63,011 nucleotides of DNA from Cellulomonas massiliensis JC225 (lineage in GTDB: Bacteria > Actinomycetota > Actinomycetes > Actinomycetales > Cellulomonadaceae): assembly GCF_000312005.1 (NCBI RefSeq), contig NZ_HE978588.1, forward strand, positions 1,003,509 through 1,066,519. Direction: 5' to 3'. Shown piece after piece: positions 40,920 to 49,513 of the stretch. Every line of letters starts with the position of its first letter. Within the stretch, counting starts at the first letter, position 1. The notes below the pieces were generated by a model. The model did no database searches and was not told where the DNA came from. It saw nothing but the letters and a program-made list of their open reading frames with translations. Position numbers and translations under genes: made by a program.

Positions 40920-41660
40920 ATGACCGACATCGCCACCCAGGAGCACGCCGGCTCCCCGGGCGCTGCCCCGCCGGGCACCGGGCGCGACGGCCAGCGGCGC
41001 GCCGCCGGCGCCTGGCTCGTCGCCGGGCCGGCGATCTTCCTCGTCGCCGAGCTCGTCACGGCGGCGGCGTGGACCGACCCGCCCTACAGCTACACGTACG
41101 ACTTCATCAGCAACCTCGGCGTGCGAGGCCCGTCGACGCTCTTCGGCCAGGCCATGGAGTCGCCTCTGTACTGGCTGATGAACGCTGGCTTCTTCGCGTT
41201 CGGGATCGCGATCCTCGTCGGCGTCGCGCTGCTGCGCGGGGTCTCCGGCTGGAGGCGGTGGGCGGCGCTGCTCCCGGCCGCGCTGCTGGCCGGCGGCGGG
41301 GTGCTGCTCGGTCTGTTCCCGGGCTCCGGCGAGGCGCTCGAGAACGGCACCGGGGACCTGCACAGCACGGGCGCGTTCGCCGGCTTCCTCGGCGGCAACG
41401 CCCTGGCGATCGTCCTGGGGCGCTTCCACCGGCGGCTCGGCCTCTCGGCGGGGATGGGCCGGGCGCTCGTCGTCGTCGGCGTCGTCGGTCTCGTCTCGAC
41501 GGTCGCCTACCTCACCCTGATCATGCTGTCCGCCGGCAGGTCGACCGTCGGCGTCATCGGCCTCGTCGAGCGCGGGGCCGTGCACCCGTTCCTGATCGGC
41601 ACGCTGTGCGCCGGGGCGTCGATCCTGCGGAGGCCCACCCCGACGAGGCGGCGCGACTGA
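40920..41660 (+). CDS. DUF998 membrane protein
   Basis: A 246-residue integral membrane protein with about six helices and the DUF998 hallmarks YTYDFISNLGV after helix 1 and GSGEALENGTGDLHSTGAFAGF between helices. Function unknown; in actinobacteria it often neighbours TetR regulators, as here. The ATG at 40920 follows GAGAGG. Expression is probably controlled by the divergent TetR repressor. Confidence 0.85.
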   Translation: MTDIATQEHAGSPGAAPPGTGRDGQRRAAGAWLVAGPAIFLVAELVTAAAWTDPPYSYTYDFISNLGVRGPSTLFGQAMESPLYWLMNAGFFAFGIAILVGVALLRGVSGWRRWAALLPAALLAGGGVLLGLFPGSGEALENGTGDLHSTGAFAGFLGGNALAIVLGRFHRRLGLSAGMGRALVVVGVVGLVSTVAYLTLIMLSAGRSTVGVIGLVERGAVHPFLIGTLCAGASILRRPTPTRRRD

Positions 41661-41684
41661 GCCCGCGCCGGTGAGCCCGTGCCG

Positions 41685-42254
41685 TCAGGCCGCCGCGCGT
41701 CGCGCCCGGACGACGAGCGGGATGCCGACCCCTGCGCCGACGGCCACGATCCCCAGCAGCCACCACACCCAGGCCGGGGTGCCGCCGTCGGTCTGCTCCG
41801 GCGACGGGGTCGGCGTCGGCGTCGGTGTGGGCGTCGGCGTGGGCGTCGGTGTCATCGTGGGCGTGCTGCTGGGCGTCGGGCTCGGCGTGGGAGCCGCCTC
41901 GGTCCCGGTCGGCTGAGCCGACGGGGGTGTCGCGACCGGCGGCTCGGCGGGCGTGGTCGGCGCGGGCGTGACGACGGACGTCGGCGACGGACGGGCCGGT
42001 GTCGTGGCCGTGGCCGTGGCCGTGGCGGTCGGCCGAGTCGGGACCGTGGCGGTCGGCGTCGGCCGTGCGGGCCGGGTCACGGTCGGCGTCGGCCGTGCCG
42101 AGACCGTCGGCAGGGTCGCCGTCGGCGACGGCACCGTCCTCGTCGGGCTCGGCCGCTCGCCGCCGTCGCCGCACGCGGCCAGCAGCAGCAGGGCGACGAG
42201 CGCACCCAGCACAGCGGGTGTCCTCCACGTGCTCCGCCTCGCAGGTGCGGCCAC
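41685..42254 (-). CDS. Thr/Pro-rich lipoprotein with C-terminal membrane anchor
   Basis: A 189-residue low-complexity protein. The N-terminus is a lipoprotein signal (LGALVALLLLAAC), the middle about 110 residues are TP/TA/PS repeats ending in a run of PT dipeptides, and the end is a membrane helix (WVWWLLGIVAVGAGVGIPLVV) with a basic tail. It has no enzymatic domain and may be a cell-wall-spanning stalk. The GTG start follows GGAAGGG. The DNA shows a matching run of GTCGGC/GTCGGT units near 41810-41880 that may vary in length. Confidence 0.65.
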   Translation of the reverse strand: MAAPARRSTWRTPAVLGALVALLLLAACGDGGERPSPTRTVPSPTATLPTVSARPTPTVTRPARPTPTATVPTRPTATATATATTPARPSPTSVVTPAPTTPAEPPVATPPSAQPTGTEAAPTPSPTPSSTPTMTPTPTPTPTPTPTPTPSPEQTDGGTPAWVWWLLGIVAVGAGVGIPLVVRARRAAA

Positions 42255-42376
42255 GGCGCGTCCCTTCCGGCAGCTGCGCGGCGGCAGCTGCCGCCCAGGA
42301 CGCCGCACGAGCCGCGCCCGTCAGAGCCGACGGTAACGGCGGCGGTGCCCGCGCGGAAGGCCCACCCGGCGTGCCG

Positions 42377-42418
42377 CCGCTGCCCGGGGCGCGGTGCCCC
42401 GCGGTCCCCGGGCAGCGG
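42377..42418 (-). terminator. Terminator hairpin
   Basis: CCGCTGCCCGGGG (42377-42389) and CCCCGGGCAGCGG (42406-42418) form a perfect 13-bp stem 14 bases beyond the stop of the minus-strand secreted protein at 42432. Confidence 0.75.
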
Positions 42419-42431
42419 ACGCCCGACGGGG

Positions 42432-43328
42432 TCAGGGCAGCGGCCGAGCCAGCCTGGCCGCCGGCGCCAGGGCCCTCGCCGGGACGCGGGTGGAGCGGAG
42501 CGAGTCCGCCGCGATGAGGGCGGCGGTGTCGAGCTGTCCGTCCCCCGTGTCGGCGACCGCGATGCGGACGGCGACACGTTGCCCCGGGGTGACCCGGGCG
42601 GTGCAGGTGAGCGACCAGGTGAAGGCGTTCAGCTCGGTGTCGTAGTCACCGGCCCCGGGGTCGTTCGCTGCGAAGTTGGCCTCGTAGTAGCGGCGGTTCG
42701 TGTCGGCGTTGACGGTGTCCGTCCCGACGAGGACGCGCGTGGACGGGACGTAGGAGCACGGCGCCCCGCCCACCCAGATGGCGAACGCGTCGGAGTAGCC
42801 GCGCTCCTGCCAGACCGCGTACTCCTCCGAGCCGAGCGCGTACGTGAGGCGCAGGACCCGACCTCGCGGCACGACCTGCATCACCAGCACGGCGGCGTCG
42901 TACGTCGACGTCTCGAACAGGCGCGTCAGCCGACGGTCGCCCGCGCCGCCGAGGTCGCCCGTCGTGGTCAGCGACGCGTTGGGACCGAGCAGCGACGAGC
43001 GCGTGAAGTCGACGTCGTCGTCGGAGTCCGGGTCGGCGTCGACCACGGAGCCGGTGGACAGCACGACGCCGTCCGCGTCGAGGTCACCGACCTCGACGCC
43101 GGAGTACGTGCCGGCCTGGAAGGGCTGCCCGACGAACCTGGCGCTGCGCAGCGTCACGTTGCGTCCGACGAGGGTCGACGCGAGCTCGAAGGCGGTCTGG
43201 TCCCGCAGTGAGACGACGTCCTGCCCCGGGGACGCGGCGGCGGACTGCCCCCCGGCGGCGAGCCCCGCCGCGAGCAGACCCGAGATGGCGACCGTCGCGA
43301 GCGCGCGACGGGCGTGTGGCTCTTTCAT
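42432..43328 (-). CDS. Secreted choice-of-anchor L-type protein
   Basis: A 298-residue exported protein. A signal peptide (ALATVAISGLLAAGLAAGG, with AAA before the mature part) precedes a beta-rich domain with SGVEVGDLDADGVVLSTGSV, LTYALGSEEYAVW and DAFAIWVGG, as in proteins of the choice-of-anchor L group. These are surface or secreted proteins of unknown function. The ATG at 43328 follows TGGAG. No sorting signal or membrane anchor is seen at its C-terminus, so it is probably released or bound noncovalently. Confidence 0.78.
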   Translation of the reverse strand: MKEPHARRALATVAISGLLAAGLAAGGQSAAASPGQDVVSLRDQTAFELASTLVGRNVTLRSARFVGQPFQAGTYSGVEVGDLDADGVVLSTGSVVDADPDSDDDVDFTRSSLLGPNASLTTTGDLGGAGDRRLTRLFETSTYDAAVLVMQVVPRGRVLRLTYALGSEEYAVWQERGYSDAFAIWVGGAPCSYVPSTRVLVGTDTVNADTNRRYYEANFAANDPGAGDYDTELNAFTWSLTCTARVTPGQRVAVRIAVADTGDGQLDTAALIAADSLRSTRVPARALAPAARLARPLP

Positions 43329-43762
43329 GATGCTCCAGGTGACTTCGGGCACCACGTGCCGCATGGCGCATGGTGCGACGTGTGCGCTGACGCGATGGGG
43401 GAACCACCTGTGTCGCCCGAAGTGGCGGCGTCGCTGCCGCCGGAGCGCGGCCCGGGAGCGGGCCCGCCTCGTCCCTCCTGATGTGTCCGGTCGTCCACCG
43501 GACGGAGTGGCGGTCTCCTTGCTGAGGCCATGTGGCCGACCGTGGGTCGGCGTGGTCGGGGGCTGTGCGGCGCATCCCGACGTGGTGAGTCCTTCCTACT
43601 CCCGCTCCCGGGCACGGTGTCAAGGGTTGTGTGATGCCCATCGCCGTCTCCGTGACTGCGGCGTGCCCAGGTGGTTGACACCGCGACCGACCGCGGGTCT
43701 ACCGTCGGATCGCTGGGGGAACAGCTGGTCGCTCGAAGACGTCACTCCCGCAAGGAAGCGAG
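43329..43762. promoter_or_regulatory. Divergent control region of the secreted protein and levansucrase
   Basis: No gene is seen in these 434 bases. A perfect -35 TTGACA (43675-43680) with TACCGT (43700-43705) 19 bases on is the likely levansucrase promoter. GTCCGGT/ACCGGAC (43485-43503) is a short perfect inverted repeat, possibly an operator. Confidence 0.5.
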
Positions 43763-45448
43763 ATGACCTTGATGTCTTCGACCCCGGCGCGCCGTGCGCG
43801 CCGTTCCTTCGCCGTCGCGACCGCGACGGCACTGCTGATCGGTGGGGCCGCCGTCGCGGCGCCCACCTCGGTCGCCGCGGACGACCCGTCCGACGACGTG
43901 ACGATCCTGCGCGAGCCGGGCTTCCCGGCGCCGTCCCTGCACAGCCAGAAGGCGTTCGACATCGAGTCGGACTTCACGGCCAGGTGGACGCGCGCGGACG
44001 CCCTGCAGATCAGGGCGATGAGCGATCCCGGCGCGCCCGCCGGTGCGAACTCGCTGCCCGAGGAGTACACGATGCCCGACATCCCGCAGGACTTCCCGGT
44101 CCTGACCGAGGAGGACGGCACGCAGATCTGGGTGTGGGACACCTGGACGCTGACGGACGGCCGGTCGAACCAGGTGAGCTTCAAGGGCTGGGAGGTCATC
44201 TTCGCGCTGACCGCCGACTCGACCGCCGGGTACACCTTCGACGCCCGGCACACCCACGCCCGGCTCGGGTTCTTCTACCGCAAGGCGGACGTGCCGGCGG
44301 ACCAGCGCCCCGAGAACGGTGGGTGGATCTACGGCGGCCACGTCTTCCCGGACGGCGCAGCGGGGGCCATCTTCGAGGACCAGTCGTTCTCGACGGTCAC
44401 GGAGTGGTCCGGCTCGACCCGCATCATGGACGGGAACAAGCTCCGGATCTTCTACACCGCGGTGGCCTTCTACCGGGACGCGAACGACGAGGAGATCCAG
44501 CCCGCGGACCCGCGCATCGTGCAGTCCGAGGGTCGGATCTTCGCCGACGAGGACGGCGTCTGGCTCACCGGCATGCGGGACCAGCACCAGCTGCTCGTGC
44601 CCGACGGCACCTACTACCAGACCCGGGAGCAGAACGCGTTCGTCAACTTCCGCGACCCGTTCACGTTCGAGGACCCGAAGCACCCGGGCAAGACGTACAT
44701 GGTGTTCGAGGGCAACACCGGAGGCGAGCGGGGGTCGGTCCCGTGCACCGAGGCGGACCTCGGCTACCGCGAGGGGGACCCGTACGCGGAGGACCCCGAC
44801 ACGGTCACGGCGTCCGGCGCGAACTTCCAGATGGCGAACGTCGGCCTGGCGGTGGCGGACAACAAGGCCCTGACGAAGTGGCACTTCCTGCCGCCGATCC
44901 TGTCCGGGAACTGCGTGAACGACCAGACCGAGCGCCCGCAGATCTACCTCAAGGGCAACAAGTACTACCTGTTCACGATCAGCCACCGGCACACCTACGC
45001 CCGGGGCGGCGAGAACGACTCGGCGGACCCGCGCTTCTGGTACATGGACGGACCGGACGGCGTCTACGGCTTCGTCGGCAACGGGGTCCGCTCGGACTTC
45101 CAGCCGCTCAACGAGGGGAGCGGGCTCGCCCTCGGCAACCCGACCAACCTCAACTACGAGGTCGGGACCCCGGCCTCCCCGGGGAACGGCCAGACGGCGC
45201 GCTCCTTCCAGGCGTACTCGCACTACGTGATGCCGAACGGGCTCGTGGAGTCGTTCATCGACGCGATCGGCAACCCGGACGTGCGGCGTGGAGGCACGCT
45301 CGCCCCGACGGTCCGCCTCGACATCGCCGGGACGTCCGCGGTCGTCGACCGTGACTACGGCGACAACGGCCTCGGAGGCTACGGCGACATCCCGGCGAAC
45401 CGGGCACAGGCCGTGCCCGCGACGCCGGACCCGCGTCCGCTGCCCTGA
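43763..45448 (+). CDS. Levansucrase (GH68), secreted
   Basis: A 561-residue secreted fructosyltransferase that splits sucrose and builds beta-2,6-fructan (levan). A signal peptide (about residues 1-39) is followed by the five-bladed propeller of GH68. The catalytic triad is visible: nucleophile D126 in WVWDTW, transition-state stabiliser D298 in FRDPF, and acid/base E390 in TERPQIYL. Inulosucrase activity cannot be excluded. The ATG follows AAGGAAGCGAG. It converges on the fructan-degrading operon and shares a terminator with it. Confidence 0.92.
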   Translation: MTLMSSTPARRARRSFAVATATALLIGGAAVAAPTSVAADDPSDDVTILREPGFPAPSLHSQKAFDIESDFTARWTRADALQIRAMSDPGAPAGANSLPEEYTMPDIPQDFPVLTEEDGTQIWVWDTWTLTDGRSNQVSFKGWEVIFALTADSTAGYTFDARHTHARLGFFYRKADVPADQRPENGGWIYGGHVFPDGAAGAIFEDQSFSTVTEWSGSTRIMDGNKLRIFYTAVAFYRDANDEEIQPADPRIVQSEGRIFADEDGVWLTGMRDQHQLLVPDGTYYQTREQNAFVNFRDPFTFEDPKHPGKTYMVFEGNTGGERGSVPCTEADLGYREGDPYAEDPDTVTASGANFQMANVGLAVADNKALTKWHFLPPILSGNCVNDQTERPQIYLKGNKYYLFTISHRHTYARGGENDSADPRFWYMDGPDGVYGFVGNGVRSDFQPLNEGSGLALGNPTNLNYEVGTPASPGNGQTARSFQAYSHYVMPNGLVESFIDAIGNPDVRRGGTLAPTVRLDIAGTSAVVDRDYGDNGLGGYGDIPANRAQAVPATPDPRPLP

Positions 45449-45461
45449 GCACGGCGCCGTT

Positions 45462-45500
45462 CCCTGCCCTCACAGCACCCAGGGTGCTGTGAGGGCAGGG
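45462..45500. terminator. Bidirectional terminator hairpin
   Basis: CCCTGCCCTCACAGCACCC (45462-45480) and its exact complement (45482-45500) form a 19-bp stem, extended outward by CACGG/CCGTG. It lies between the convergent levansucrase and secreted GH32 genes. Confidence 0.85.
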
Positions 45501-45523
45501 CCGTGCCGCCAGGGCGCCCGCGC

Positions 45524-47503
45524 TCAGTCGCTGAGCACGACGTGGTCGACCATGAGATGGCCCCAGGAGCCGGTGGCGTCGTCGAGCACCTGGAGCTGGG
45601 CGGTGCGGCCTCGCAGCTCCCGCACGTCCCACGTCACGGGGCGCAGGTGCGGTGAGTCGTCGCCCGTGGCGGTCCGCACGGGCCGGCCGTCGACCAGCAG
45701 CTGGACCGAGGTCGCCGGTTCGGAGCCGAGCGGGTGCCGGCCCCCGGCCACGAGCAGGTGCACGGTGCGGCGGTCGATCGTGAAGGGTGCGGAGGTCAGC
45801 ACCCCGGTGGCGGCGTCACCGGGTCCCACGAACGTGTCCGCGACCCGCGCACCCACCTGACCGAGCAGGTCGCCGGCCGTCGGCGCCGCGGACGCCAGGT
45901 CGCCCGTCGCCGTCCAGCCCTGCGGCCACCCGTCACCCTCGAAGTCCGCCAGGACGCGCGCGGGCCTCTGCTCCGGCGCCGCGAGGTCGGTGATGCGGAC
46001 GTCGTGGAACGTCGCCCGACCGCCCACCGAGTACAGGGCGAGCCCGTCGTCCGAGGGCCCGGCGAAGACCTGCGAGGAGTGGACCTGTCGGCCGTCGTCG
46101 ACGAACACCTCGACGCTGGTGCGGTCCACCAGGATCCGCAGGTGCACCCGCCGTTGCCCGGGGTCGAACGGCGCCCTGCTCTCCACCCGCTCTCCGGTGG
46201 CGTCCGGGTGCCCCGTCCCGCCGCGGTTCAGGTAGCTGTAGCCACCGTGGACGCCGGCGTCGGCATGCCGGGTCCCGTCCGCCGAACGCCGGAGCTGGAC
46301 GCCGACGTTCGTCGCCTCCTCCCACGTGACGTCGGCCTCGAGCTCGTAGGCCACGCCCCGGTGGTCGACCGGCAGGTGGCCGTCGACCACCACGTCGCCC
46401 AGTGCGCGCGTGCCGGTCGCCAGCGAGTGCAGCGACGACACCGGGCGGGAGGCGAGCGCGTACGAGGCACCGGTGCGCTCCAGGCGCAGCTCGCGGACGA
46501 CGGAGTCCGTGCCGTTGAAGCCGTCGGCGTCCCACGTGGGTGTGGTGTACGGGTACGCCCAGCTGTTCATCCACGCGACCGCGTAGCGCCGCTCGTCCGG
46601 TGCGGTCGGGTCCTCCCAGGTCACGGCTCCGTACCAGTCGAACCCGTGGTCGAGCCAGCGCGGCCGGGCCTCGTCCTCGCGGAAGGCCGTGCCGTCGAAC
46701 GAACCCGTCCAGTATGCGAACGTCGCGGGGTCACCGGTGGCGTACCCGTTGGCGCTGACGCCGAGCACCCACCTCCACGAGCCGTCGTCGGCACGGATCC
46801 GGAACAGGTCCGGGCACTCCAGCAGGCCCAGCCCGGGCTGCTCGAACGACGAGCGGTACTCCCACCCGTGCAGGTCGCTCGACGTCCAGACGCTGACCGC
46901 GTCGCCCTCGGCGACCAGCGCGACCCACCGCTCGCGCTCGGCGTCCCACACCACCTTCGGGTCGCGGAAGTCGCGCCGGCCGCCGTTCGCGATGACGGGC
47001 TCGTCGCCCGCGGGCCGGAAGGTCCGCCCTCGGTCGGTGGAGTACCAGAGGAACTGCGCCTGCGGGCCGGAGGCGTCGACGATCTGGCCGGGGGTGGGGT
47101 GGTCCATCTGCGTCACCATCATGACGACGGCGCCGGCTCCGAACCCGGCGGTGCCCCTCTCGTCGACGACCGCTGAACCGGACCACAGGTCGTAGTTCGC
47201 GTTGGTGCCCTTGGGGGCTGCGACCCCCTGGTCGGCCCACCGGACGAGGTCCGTCGACGTCGCGTGGCGCCACGCGGTGCCGATCCGCGCGGGGTAGTCG
47301 GCGTTGTACAGGTAGTAGTAGTGGAACTGCCCGTCGAGCCACAGGGGCCGTTGCGGGTCGTTCTTCCAGTGGTCGGGCACCGTGAAGTGGTACGCGGCGC
47401 GGTACGAGTCCGGTGGGCCGGCCGCTGCTCCGGGTGCGGCGGCGGCCGTGGTCGCGAGGGCGCCGACGGCGACGAGCGCGGTCGCCAGGGTTCGTCTGTG
47501 CAT
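45524..47503 (-). CDS. Secreted GH32 enzyme (levanase or levan fructotransferase type)
   Basis: A 659-residue exported fructan-active enzyme. After a signal peptide come the GH32 propeller and beta-sandwich: nucleophile D49 in HWKNDPQRP (the usual WMNDPNG is altered), D181 in FRDPK and acid/base E229 in ECPDLF. The variant nucleophile motif and the MNSWAYPYTTPTW segment recall levan-specific enzymes, including levan fructotransferases that make difructose anhydride. About 130 residues at the C-terminus (from RVLADFEGDGW) are an extra domain, perhaps for binding levan. It is last in the importer operon. Confidence 0.87.
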   Translation of the reverse strand: MHRRTLATALVAVGALATTAAAAPGAAAGPPDSYRAAYHFTVPDHWKNDPQRPLWLDGQFHYYYLYNADYPARIGTAWRHATSTDLVRWADQGVAAPKGTNANYDLWSGSAVVDERGTAGFGAGAVVMMVTQMDHPTPGQIVDASGPQAQFLWYSTDRGRTFRPAGDEPVIANGGRRDFRDPKVVWDAERERWVALVAEGDAVSVWTSSDLHGWEYRSSFEQPGLGLLECPDLFRIRADDGSWRWVLGVSANGYATGDPATFAYWTGSFDGTAFREDEARPRWLDHGFDWYGAVTWEDPTAPDERRYAVAWMNSWAYPYTTPTWDADGFNGTDSVVRELRLERTGASYALASRPVSSLHSLATGTRALGDVVVDGHLPVDHRGVAYELEADVTWEEATNVGVQLRRSADGTRHADAGVHGGYSYLNRGGTGHPDATGERVESRAPFDPGQRRVHLRILVDRTSVEVFVDDGRQVHSSQVFAGPSDDGLALYSVGGRATFHDVRITDLAAPEQRPARVLADFEGDGWPQGWTATGDLASAAPTAGDLLGQVGARVADTFVGPGDAATGVLTSAPFTIDRRTVHLLVAGGRHPLGSEPATSVQLLVDGRPVRTATGDDSPHLRPVTWDVRELRGRTAQLQVLDDATGSWGHLMVDHVVLSD

Positions 47504-47574
47504 GCGGTCTCCGTTGACCTCTGAGCGATGGGGGCAGGCTCGGGCGCCGCCACGTGCCGGCGCCCGAGCCGGGT

Positions 47575-48573
47575 TCAGGACCGCGACGCGTCGCCCTCGG
47601 GCGCCGTCGCCGTCGCCGCCAGGTCCTCCGCGTCGAGGACGAGGGTGGCGCCCTCGCGGCGGACCGGCATCGGGTCGCTGATCGTCCCGACGAACCGGCC
47701 GTCGGCGTCGTCGTGGTGGAACGCGAGCAGCGCCCACGAGCCGTCGCGACGCCGCACGAGGCGGCCGCTGTACAGCGAGGAGTCGGTGAGCTGCGCCGCC
47801 CCGGCGATGTCGTACGGACCGAGGAGGTCCGCGGCCGAGGCCGCCCAGACCCCACCCGTGGTACCCGTCGCGCGGCGGGAGCCGGACGCGTCCGTCGCGA
47901 GGCAGGAGAAGAGCAGGACGGGAAGGCCGTCCACGAGCTCGACCTGCATCACCTCGAGCTGACCGAACCCCTGACCCGGCTCGCTCAGGGGTGGCCGCAC
48001 CTCCCACGTGCGCAGGTCCGGCGACCAGGCGTGACCGACGACGCCGCGCTCGTCGGCAGGTCCGCGCCCCGCCCGAGCGGTCACGAGCATGTGCCACCCC
48101 TCGCCGCCGGGATCGGCGAACACCCACGGGTCGCGGAACGCCTCGTCGTGCCACTGCCCGTCCTCGAGGCGCTCGTACCACCGCGGGTCCGCGCTCAGCA
48201 CGGGGTTGTCGGGGGACTTGTGCCACGTCAGCAGGTCGGCCGAGGTCGCGTAGCCGATGCGCTGGACGTTGCCCGCGGGGGTCAACGTGGAGCCCGTGTA
48301 GAACAGGAACCAGGTGCCGTCGGGGTGGCGCACGACCGACCCGGTCCAGGTCGCCAGGTCGTCCCACGCGCCGGCGTCGCCGCGCACGAGCGCGTCGGGC
48401 AGCCGCTCCCACGCCACGAGGTCGTCGGACACGGCGTGCCCGATCGACGCCCGGTAGTGCCGCGCGTCGGGGTCGTGCAGCGCACGCGAGGCGTACAGGA
48501 AGAACAGGTGGTGGCGCTCGCCGTCGTCGGCGAACCAGAAGTCCCACACCCACGAGTCGGGCAGCTTCAGCAT
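47575..48573 (-). CDS. Cytosolic GH32-type fructosidase
   Basis: A 332-residue enzyme consisting of little more than the five-bladed propeller of the GH32/68/43 clan. D11 in WVWDFWFADD, D148 in FRDPW and E207 in QLEVMQVEL are the candidate triad. It lacks a signal peptide and the C-terminal beta-sandwich of standard GH32 proteins, so it should work in the cytoplasm on imported short fructans or difructose anhydride. It begins four bases after the stop of the inner-membrane permease gene and is thus part of the operon. Confidence 0.83.
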   Translation of the reverse strand: MLKLPDSWVWDFWFADDGERHHLFFLYASRALHDPDARHYRASIGHAVSDDLVAWERLPDALVRGDAGAWDDLATWTGSVVRHPDGTWFLFYTGSTLTPAGNVQRIGYATSADLLTWHKSPDNPVLSADPRWYERLEDGQWHDEAFRDPWVFADPGGEGWHMLVTARAGRGPADERGVVGHAWSPDLRTWEVRPPLSEPGQGFGQLEVMQVELVDGLPVLLFSCLATDASGSRRATGTTGGVWAASAADLLGPYDIAGAAQLTDSSLYSGRLVRRRDGSWALLAFHHDDADGRFVGTISDPMPVRREGATLVLDAEDLAATATAPEGDASRS

Positions 48574-48577
48574 GTCC

Positions 48578-49513
48578 TCACCCCTTGACGCCGCTCGCGG
48601 CGACGCTGCTGACGAATGCGCGCTGGAAGGCGAGGAACACCACGAGCACCGGGACGGTGATCATCGAGGTGTAGGCCATGATCTCGCCCCACGCGGTGTT
48701 GAGCTGGAAGAAGTACTGCATCCCGACCATCACCGGCCGCAGCGACTCCTGCTGCACCGTCATCAACGGCCACAGGTAGGAGTTCCACGCCGGCAGGAAG
48801 GTCAGGATCGCCACGGTCGCGAACGCCGGGCCTGCCAGGGGCACGACGATCCGGCGGTAGATCGTGAACCAGCCGGCGCCGTCGATGCGGGCTGCCTCGT
48901 CCAGCGACCGTGGGATGGTCGAGAAGTACTGCGTGAACAGGAAGATCGAGAACGCGTTCGCGATGAACGGGACGATCTGCACCTGGTAGGTGTTGAGCCA
49001 CCCGAAGTCGTACTTCGGCACACCGTTCTCGAAGACCAGGGTCGGCAGCTTCGAGACCCAGTAGACCATCGGCACCGCGATCGTCTCGAAGGGCACGATG
49101 AGCGTGGCGATGACGACGCTCAGCACGAGACCGCGGCCTCGCCAGCGCAGCCGCGACAGGGCGAAGCCGCACAGGCTGTTGACGAACAGCCCCAGCACCA
49201 CGATCGCCGTCGTGACGATCACCGAGTTGAGCATGAACCGCCCGACGGGGACGCGGTCGAAGACGTCGGCGTAGTTCTGCAGGCTGATGTCCCCGACCGG
49301 CAGGAACGCGCGCCACGAGTCGGTGTCCGACAGGATCTGGCTGTCCGGCTTCAGGCTGGAGACCACCATGAACACGAGCGGGAACAGGAAGAAGACCGCC
49401 AGGGCCGACATGGCGAGGTAGGACCACGTGCGCCGGCGCCGGCGGAGCCTGCGCTCGCTCGGCTCCGCGGCGCGGCGGGCCGGGGCGGCGGTGGGTGCGG
49501 TGACGGTGGCCAT
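48578..49513 (-). CDS. Sugar ABC transporter permease (MalG type)
   Basis: A 311-residue inner-membrane component of a CUT1-type carbohydrate importer. Six membrane helices are evident, and the EAA loop reads DEAARIDGAGWFTIYRRIVVPLAGPA. It pairs with the MalF-type permease encoded just upstream, with stop and start overlapping by one base. The substrate is probably a fructo-oligosaccharide, given the two GH32 genes downstream. Confidence 0.92.
   Translation of the reverse strand: MATVTAPTAAPARRAAEPSERRLRRRRRTWSYLAMSALAVFFLFPLVFMVVSSLKPDSQILSDTDSWRAFLPVGDISLQNYADVFDRVPVGRFMLNSVIVTTAIVVLGLFVNSLCGFALSRLRWRGRGLVLSVVIATLIVPFETIAVPMVYWVSKLPTLVFENGVPKYDFGWLNTYQVQIVPFIANAFSIFLFTQYFSTIPRSLDEAARIDGAGWFTIYRRIVVPLAGPAFATVAILTFLPAWNSYLWPLMTVQQESLRPVMVGMQYFFQLNTAWGEIMAYTSMITVPVLVVFLAFQRAFVSSVAASGVKG

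Noticed and set aside
41810-41880. Tandem GTCGGC/GTCGGT units as an independent repeat element
   Set aside because: They encode the PT repeat of the lipoprotein and are explained by it.
43400-43475. GGGGGAACCAC segment resembling part of a c-di-AMP riboswitch
   Set aside because: The matching GGGTGAA element and the pseudo-symmetric stems are missing, and the levansucrase promoter lies 200 bases downstream of it.
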